Positions 57,012 through 64,000 of a DNA stretch of 64,000 nt are shown here, in pieces. The notes beneath the pieces were generated by a model, which saw only the letters and a list, made by a program, of their open reading frames with translations, searched no databases and was not told the origin of the DNA. Within the stretch, counting starts at the first letter, position 1; each line of letters starts with the position of its first letter. The stretch is from contig CM065649.1 in assembly GCA_033220425.1 (NCBI GenBank), positions 682,001 to 746,000 on the forward strand. The letters run 5' to 3'. The position numbers and the translations under genes were made by a program. Source of the stretch: Lepraria neglecta (lineage: Eukaryota > Ascomycota > Lecanoromycetes > Lecanorales > Stereocaulaceae).

Positions 57012-58164
57012 ATGCCTGAAATTCAAGAGCCTTTAACACTTGCCCCTGAAGAAAGCAGTACCCAAGCAAACATGAATGGAGCAGCCAGCCATGAGACCAG
57101 GAGCCAGCCTAATGGTACCCCGAAGGGCTCAGCTATTGTTCGCAGGACAAATCGCTTCGATCCAAATTTTACGCAACATGTTATCGACACCACAGGTCCC
57201 AAGACCTCACCTCGCATTCGCAAGGTCATGGCTAGCTTGATACAACACATTCACGACTTCGCGAGAGAGAATGAAGTCACCGTCGACGAGTGGATGGCAG
57301 GCGTCGAGTTCGTATGCTAGGTCCTCAGCGTTCCTCTGAGGAACCTCATTAATCTCTTGCTAGATCAACGAAGCTGGCCGCATGTCAAATGATGTTCGCA
57401 ACGAAGGGCAACTTGTTTGTGATGTCATCGGCCTCGAGTCCCTTGTCGACGAAATCACTTACAAGCTTGTCTCCGAGGCTGACTCTGCCCCAACCGCTAC
57501 AGCAATCCTAGGCCCTTTCTGGCGCGCTGATGCACCGAGGCGTGACATGGGTGCCACCATCGTACAAAATATTCCTGACGGTGACCATACCTTCATACAA
57601 GGCATAGTAAAAGATTACCTCACCGGCGAACCAATCGAGGGTGCAGAATTAGACGTGTGGCACACAGCTCCCAATGGTCTATACGAGCAGCAAGAGAACC
57701 AGGTTGAACACAACCTTCGTGGACGCTTTACCACAGGCAAAGATGGCCGCTACTCGTTCTACTGTCTCCGCCCAATCTCCTACCCGATCCCAGACGATGG
57801 CCCAGCAGGCAAGCTTCTCAAGTTACTGGACCGGCACCCAATGCGCCCAGCACATATCCACTTCATCGTCAGCGCTCCAAAGTACAAGCCTATCGTTACG
57901 CAGGTCTTCGACCGGCGAGACGAGCACCTTGCGAATGATTCAGTCTTTGCTGTGAAAGACAGCTTGATCGTGGATTTCTTACCAAGAGAGGGAGATCCAA
58001 AGGCGCAGTTTGAACTGGCCTACGATTTTCGACTGGCAACGTTTGAGGATGCGAAGAAATATTCGTTGGTAGGACCCACGGAAGAGAAAGCGAGTCAATC
58101 TACTGTCGATGGAAATGGGAGTAGGAATGAGCAGGCACTGAACATGATAGGCGCTAAAGAGTAG
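57012..58164 (+). CDS. Intradiol ring-cleavage dioxygenase (catechol/hydroxyquinol 1,2-dioxygenase type)
   Basis: Exons 57012-57311 and 57364-58164 with a 52-bp intron, 366 residues. The N-terminal helical dimerisation region ([20 protein letters not shown]) is followed by the beta-sandwich. The expected Fe(III) ligands are visible: Tyr in APNGLYE, Tyr in LRPISYPIP, and two His in RPAHIHF. No signal peptide, so it is cytosolic. It would open an aromatic diol between the two hydroxyls to give a cis,cis-muconate, feeding the beta-ketoadipate route. [21 protein letters not shown] favours the hydroxyquinol or catechol group over the protocatechuate group. The exact substrate is uncertain. Confidence 0.9.
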
Positions 58165-58546
58165 TACGCATGGTGACGTTTCAATGGCGCAGGAGACAAC
58201 AGTCGATCTTATGAAATTTTATGGGTCAACCACCGTTGATTGATTGATTCAAAGCTCCTTAGGAGCTTGTGTATGCTAATACTAGCCAGCTCGCCAGCCA
58301 CAACTGGCAAATTCTATGCTCTCATTCCTCGTCAGACGTAGCTTTCACGAGGGGTGAGACCGCAAATGTTCCCAATCCTTCTGTAAGTTCGATCCAAATT
58401 GTCACAAGATCGTTGGTGCATAAACTAACATTGGATTGATGTTGATGAACAGAACTTTGATCTATGATATGCATAGCTCAAATCAATGTCTAAACAAACG
58501 AACCCTAACTCCCCGAAGCCTCGGAACATGGCATGAATAACTCAAA
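58165..58546. other. Convergent 3' flanks
   Basis: Short non-coding gap between two convergent genes. Nothing else seen. Confidence 0.6.
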
Positions 58547-59573
58547 TCACTTCTCAGCCGCCGACCCTGTGCTCTCCGATCCCTTGAAAGCGTCCATGTA
58601 TTGCTCCCATTTCTTCTCGCAGAGCCAACTCTGGGAAGTTCGACGCTTCGCAAGGTCCCATTCCAATACTCTCGCAGAAGCGAAGAAGTCGTACTGTCCG
58701 GATCCCTCCGCGCCTACTTCGTCACAAGTGATCTTCCTCAAGGGGAATGTATGCTCGTACCCGAATTGGTCCTTCAGCATAACCCGGCCATTCAAGGTCG
58801 TCCAGTCGCTGCTAAACTCGCAATCTTGGCTCCAGTGGCTGGTTTCTCCGCACTTGGGGCAAGGTCCGGGAGGTCCTCGAGCAGGTTTCTTCGGGTATGC
58901 CCACTTGATATGACTATCACGTTGTTTAGAAAAATAGTGGAAGAGACGTACTTTAGCAGCTTACCCGGCCCCTTTGCAGTGATAGCATGTTACCACTTTC
59001 TCTTTCGGTGCTATCTTGGATGCCAACGGAAGGACTGGACCCTTCTTGATTGTTTCGATGTTTTTGTTCGTGTGCTGGATTACGGCTTCGATCTCCAAGT
59101 ACTCCGCCAATCTCTTGAGGATCTCCTGGTCCTCAAGCTCCTTTCCGGGCTGGGACTCAAACGACTCGTACTTTGCGACCTCGCCTCCTTTTTCCATCCA
59201 CGTGTAAAGCCATTTGACATGTGCATTCGGGATGTCCAGGTCAATCTTCCTGAGAGTCGGGTTCTGGTCCAATTGACGCTTCAAAGTCGGTGAGAAGTGC
59301 CTGAGTAGCTTGGCTGGAACCGTGAATAACATTGCTTCAACGCCATTCCGACGGGCAAAGAGGTCCACATTGCGGGCTCCTTTGTATTTCAGCCTGGAAT
59401 TGTTTAGTAAGCACGGTCATTTCGAGCAAAGGGCGTGCTTACTGCTCTAGTATCTTCATGGTCAATCGTTCTAGCTTGACAGCTCGTGGCTGCGGCATGG
59501 TGTTCGCGGCACCTGCGGCAGTAGCAGAGACAGCGGCAGTTGGTTTGGAGGTGGTCTCCGCTAGCTTGGACAT
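58547..59573 (-). CDS. BTB-like plus zinc-knuckle protein, unknown function
   Basis: Exons 59443-59573, 58965-59393 and 58547-58913, summing to 308 residues. The third acceptor (GTGATAG at 58914) was chosen because it alone keeps the frame into KWAYPKKPARG. Residues 45-170 resemble a BTB/POZ-like fold (AMLFTVPAKLLRHFSPTLKR, then VKWLYTWMEKGGEV). Two Cys/His groups follow: CYHCKGAGH and CPKCGETSHWSQDC, the second being a proper CCHC zinc knuckle. Such knuckles bind single-stranded nucleic acid or protein. I do not recognise the full protein and propose no role. Confidence 0.7.
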
Positions 59574-60373
59574 CTTGACAGGGGTGAAGTCTATAGCAGT
59601 GGGATGCTATTTAATGGATGTATTGATAGAGTGAGGAAGCAGACGGGTTAACTGAGGCTACAATGTTGGTTAAAGATGAAGTAAGCGTCCTATGAAAGCA
59701 ATGAAAAGATGTTTACTAATAAGCCAGTTTGAGAAAAGAAGGAGAGAGACGCTGGAGGAGGATGGTGCTTAAATATCTGGGGTTCTCTTCCGGACCACAT
59801 GTGTGCTTCCCTTTGAAGTGCAACGAGAACGAAACACGGAGAGCAATCGACGTCTTCATCCACCAATAGAGAAATTCCTCACATCCTCTGCTTCGAGCGT
59901 GAGCGTCTGTATTCTTCAATACTGCCTTTGTGACTCGAACAAAAACTGCTAATTTCAGTGCATCCGAGGCGCTAGCGTGATATTCTGACTGCGTAAGCAT
60001 GAAACTTCTAAACAAAGCCTCCGAATCGAAGCATCAAACCTAGTGCAATGGAGCACAACGAAGAAACCTCTTGCTTGAGCTCGAAATAACCCATGTTGTA
60101 CAATTTCCCCTACCTTAGCGAGTACAATGGCTTAGCGTGATATTTCTCGTGCGAGAGAACACAAAAGCTACTGGATGAAAGGGTCGTCTTGTGCGAGCGT
60201 CCTGTCTCACACTGCTATTTTGAAATCATGAACCCTCATCAAGCTAGGATGACGAGTTTTTAGCGCCATAAATTCCGTGCCTATGTGAATGCACATATCA
60301 AAACTAAAGCTGCCGAACTCCAAACATCGCCGCCCAACCGAAACAACCATGTCCTGACACAAACACCACCACG
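59574..60373. promoter_or_regulatory. Shared upstream region of two divergent genes
   Basis: About 800 non-coding bases between the divergent zinc-knuckle gene and the conserved unknown gene at 60374. No specific site recognised. Confidence 0.4.
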
Positions 60374-62204
60374 ATGCCGACCTACCGGAGCATTACGCTC
60401 TCTCTTGTATCACAATTCGATATCTTGACGATTCCCGAGTGAGTCTGAGATCTTCTTCCCCAATCAGTGTTGACCTTGAAATTGTGACACAAGCAAACAT
60501 AAACTCCAGCCTCACTCTTTGCGTGAAACTACACCTGCTCCTACACGTTACACTGAGTCGAGGAAGTGCTGACGTTTCAGATTTGCACCACCAACAACAC
60601 CAAACGATCCCTTCTTGAATGCTCCAACACTCATCAACCCAGACCACTCAGTAGTATCCGTCTATATCCCCACTTATCCAGCATCCCAATTCTGGCTGTC
60701 GTACAGCATCTCACCACCACACCCACCAAAGCTACTCTACTACTTCAAGCTTTACATCAACAACAATCTCATCGTCAACTGGGGCTGTGGTGAAGAAGAT
60801 GGCTATAAAGGCAAGACAATGTTCGGTCTCTACGACTCAGTCCAAGGCCGAGGCTTCATCAGGCAAGCGTTGATTGAGCGAAGGGTCCTCTGTTTTAGTC
60901 CAGGGGCCGTAGATACGGGGAAGTTCGCCTCAGACAACCTCGGCGATGTGATGGAAATCAGGGTCTTCCGATCGAAGGGCAGGAAGAGGATCAGTCCTGA
61001 TCTCCAAGAGTATCAAGGCTTGCCTAGCGTACAGCATGTCGATAAGAAGGGCGCTCAGCAGCAAGCAGGAGCTGGCATAAAGTGAGCCATTACGCCTGCA
61101 GCCCTCAATTTCGATGCAGCTAATCGATGGACAGCCTCGTCAATGCAGGTTTCCTTTCCGTCAAACACCCCAAACGCTTCTACAAGTATGCCCTTCTTGA
61201 TCCTCTAGATACGCCGTTCGCGACGTTCCGCTACTACTATAGGACCTGGGGTACGTTACTTTATTGCGAGTACTTCTATCGTAGGCTGACGTAGAGTAGA
61301 CCAGCTTGAGGCACTGGGAGTCATCTTGCCTACAACGAGTGTTGAATCTTCGTCTATACGCTCACAGACTCCTATACAGAGGCCGCTTTCTCCACAGAGC
61401 AGCAACAACACACTGCAATCATTCGTTTCGTTTATGACTTCCTATGAAAATCTCGCGGCCCAGATTGTGACTAGTACGGCCAAGGAACCGTCAGAGAAAA
61501 GCAACAGCACAGACACCATCACAGGAGGCAAGACTATCGACAACACCACCGAAAATACCACGGACAGCACCACGGAGACCAGCGGCCCCACAGGCACCAA
61601 CGAAATTTCCCCTCTTAAAGTCCCACCCCTCAACCCACTCCGCCTGCATCGTCCGCCAACTCCTCCACCAACATCAACACCATCCAAAACTCTCGCCCAA
61701 CTACCACTCTCAATCCCCCCCACACTCACCCCTGACGACCTGGCTGGCCACACACTCACGCCCAAAGAATCTTTCACCACCCTGATCCGTACCCATCTTC
61801 CCAGCCCCGACCCTTCGGATTTCCAACTCAAGAACCCAAGCGACGAAGACATACCCCGGCCTCCAAGCCCATTGCGTACGCGATCAACGAGTTTGGGTGC
61901 GTTGATGAATGCGGTGGCTAGTGCGAAGACGAGGCGAAATCTGAGGCGGGGAAGTGAGGAAAGTGGTTCGGGGTTGCTGAGTGGGTCAAGTGAGGGTGAG
62001 GGGGGGAAGACTGACGACGGTGCTGGCGCTGGGAAGGATAGGCTTGTGGAAATGGAGAGGGAGAAGAAGCGGAAGGCTAAGGAGGAAAAGAAGAGTAAGA
62101 ACAAGTGCAGAGATGAGGGCGGGGACGAGAACGGTGGTGAGTTACAACTAGGCGGGACCTTCGATAAGAAGGGGAGGAAGTTGCATTTGTGGGAGGAGAT
62201 TTGA
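60374..62204 (+). CDS. Conserved fungal protein of unknown function
   Basis: Exons 60374-60438, 60581-61081, 61135-61250 and 61300-62204, summing to 528 residues. The first 230 residues look folded: INPDHSVVSVYIPTYPASQF and LLYYFKLYINNNLIVNWGCG suggest a beta-rich domain, and FRYYYRTWDQLEALGVI closes it. The rest is Ser/Thr/Pro-rich and then highly charged (REKKRKAKEEKKSKNK), probably disordered. No signal peptide or membrane helix. A motif like NAVASAKTRRNLRRGS could be a phosphorylation or nuclear-targeting segment. I know of such proteins in other ascomycetes only as uncharacterised. Confidence 0.72.
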
Positions 62205-62828
62205 TTTTCATGTTGCATTTATGGGGCGAGATTGCTAATTCATATCGTGTCAATATTTAGTGCTACTGAATCCAGCTTTCCAAAGAGCATTGCTCTAACA
62301 TCAGAGATCATTTGCTCAAGTTCTTCTGGAGGAGATTGCAAATTGAATACGGTACGCAAAGCATGCGTTGATAACACGGTGAAGGATGGTTTGGGTCGTG
62401 TATATACCTCTAGGTACGGTTTGGACGAGAACGGAGCATGGGGTATGCCATGCAGAGGGGTCTGAGGTCAGCCAGTTGGATCTTAACACGCTTGACACTT
62501 TCAATTCAGATGTTAGATAGCTCATTGAATTCCGTTTCCCCCAGCTCACTGCTCTTGTCACTTAATAGTCCACAGAAATACCCTAGGCAATAAGACTTCC
62601 AGACAAGAATCTTCCATTCGCCACTCATACAAAGGTTACCCAAATCGGCACTTCATAGAACCAAGATACTTTTTCATTCGCTACTCATGCACGTTACACA
62701 TATACTCACCAGCCACTCATACGTCCAATACATACACCCACGCGTTTATCAGCTTCATACAAACATCATTACATGACCCAAAAGCCCCAAACTCAACATG
62801 CTCACTTGCTACACCATCACGTATATCA
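62205..62828. other. Convergent 3' flanks
   Basis: Non-coding. The right half has several near-repeats of CATTCGC(C/T)ACTCAT (about 62615-62720), probably simple local duplication. Confidence 0.5.
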
Positions 62829-64000
62829 TCACAATTCTCCAGCCCCAGCCCCAAGCGTTAACACGACCTGATCCCTCGGATCTACTCCCTTCAACTTCTC
62901 CTCCTTATCCAAAAACGCCAACCCCTCCATAGCCATCCCCCCACAAGCCTTCCCAAGCGTCAAAAACGCAAAATGAGCACCAATAACCGGCCTCGCCATG
63001 AATGTAATTCCAGGGAATCCGCCCTCGCCTTCAGTATCATAGCAGTCCGTGAAAGGCCGATCCGTGCTAGTTTCGTTGAGCCAAAGAGCTACACTATCCA
63101 AGATTTCCGAGCGCGTTGATTTCGACGCTACGGCTGCGGCGAAGAATTCCCAGTCGGATTTTGTGTAGAGGTGGCGAGAGTCGAGAGGGAGACCGTAGCG
63201 CTGGCGGACAGCGTGGTACCAGTCGGATTGCATTTTGTAGATGTAGTTGGGTACGAAGCCTGTTCTGTTCGATTTTTCGTTCTTGGGTGGGTCCAGGGGA
63301 ATTTGCTCCTGGTGCCCGACGGTACCCTGGGTCTCGGGTGTAGCGAGCGAGGTGCCTTCGAGGTTGAAGCAGAGGAGAGAGTCGGCGAAGAGATTGTACA
63401 GCGTCGTCCAGGAGCCGTACCAGTGGTAGGCTAATTTCGCGTGGGTACCATCACGCGATATACCGAATTCCTCCCATTTGTCAACGTATGCTTCTGAGAT
63501 GTTCTAGAAAATTCATTGTCAGCACTGGAAAAGTGCCACAGAAGAAAGTTGAATGCCCACCTTGTAGTGCTTGTAATCTTCGGTATTGCCGACTGTTTTA
63601 GCAATACCGCTCATTGCTTTGATACCGAGGATACCCTTGAGAGCCAAGTTTGTCTGAAGTTGAAGGGGTCCAGCGAAGTCGTCCGTGGATACTGTGTATT
63701 GTTAGCGAAGGTTTTCATCAAATCGATAATGATAGAGAAAATGCGTACGTTGATGATCCGGCTCCAAAGAAAACTCGACAAGGTAGGCTGTCCATTGTTT
63801 CCAAAGCTTGTAACTTTTCTTGACCCATTTCTGTGCTTGCTTCACGCCTTTGGTTGATCCACCCCAGGAATCATCGAGCCCAACGACCCCGTCTCTTTCT
63901 TCGAGATTATTCAAAGAGAAAGCGCTCGTCGTGAGATTGGCATCGAAGCTATCGGTTCCTATGCTCGACCAGTGGGAGCCAGCAGCTACACCAGTATCGT
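62829..64000 (-). CDS. gtaA: Glutaminase A (GtaA family), C-terminal part
   Basis: Partial: the 5' end lies beyond the right edge. Exons seen are 63749-64000, 63561-63691 and 62829-63503, in frame. Matching regions are NLALKGILGIKAMSGIA, YHWYGSWTTLYNLFADSLL, NYIYKMQSDWYHAVRQRYGL and PVIGAHFAFLTLGKACGG, the conserved C-terminal domain of fungal glutaminase A, an extracellular enzyme releasing ammonia from glutamine. Related proteins of the same architecture without tested activity exist, so the enzymatic assignment is by family. No lesion in the visible part. Confidence 0.85.

Noticed and set aside
61442-62218. Minus-strand open frame of 258 codons
   Set aside because: Antisense of a low-complexity exon of the conserved gene at 60374. 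Composition explains the missing stops.

Overview
This window is nuclear DNA from a filamentous ascomycete (Pezizomycotina). The evidence is the many 47-183 bp GT-AG introns, a tef1 gene whose first exon is only ATGGG, and the gene content: SAT4/PTH11-type membrane protein, Zn2Cys6 regulator, CYP450s, UbiA-type terpene enzyme, and a fungal glutaminase A. I cannot fix class or genus from the sequence. Exon joins below were chosen by hand from GT-AG sites plus frame continuity. Each multi-exon CDS called intact has a summed exon length divisible by three.

Layout. 0.9-5.6 kb: an AYR1-like reductase, a membrane-protein fragment, and an amino-acid permease frameshifted by a 16-bp tandem duplication. 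6.7-9.2 kb: two convergent repeat-rich genes. One is an AAKP-tailed glycine-rich protein. The other is a secreted repeat protein with Kex2-type KR/RRRR sites between repeats. 9.2-11.5 kb: non-coding, with a degenerate repeat. 11.5-21.5 kb: intact housekeeping block EFR3, tef1, SEC39. 22.2-28.0 kb: three decayed genes of NLR-associated fungal families (C2H2/repeat protein, subtilisin-like protease, and a conserved fungal protein of unknown role).

28.4-37.1 kb: an intact group that could form a small terpenoid locus: P450, UbiA-family membrane enzyme, SAT4 membrane protein, second P450. 37.6-47.4 kb: a chain of damaged genes: metallophosphoesterase, alpha/beta hydrolase, RRM protein, CoA-transferase III, and a Zn2Cys6 regulator with an 11-bp duplication. 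48.7-64 kb: mostly intact genes again: GH5 endoglucanase, branchpoint-bridging protein, HNH nuclease-domain protein with a duplicated 5' end, intradiol dioxygenase, zinc-knuckle protein, a conserved unknown, and the 3' part of glutaminase A.

The strongest overall pattern is two states side by side: intact core genes, and an accessory segment (22-47 kb) in which most genes carry one to several single-base indels, stop codons or short tandem duplications. Several stops fit CpA-to-TpA change, as in repeat-induced point mutation. The most interesting single gene is the Kex2-processed repeat protein at 8.2-9.2 kb.
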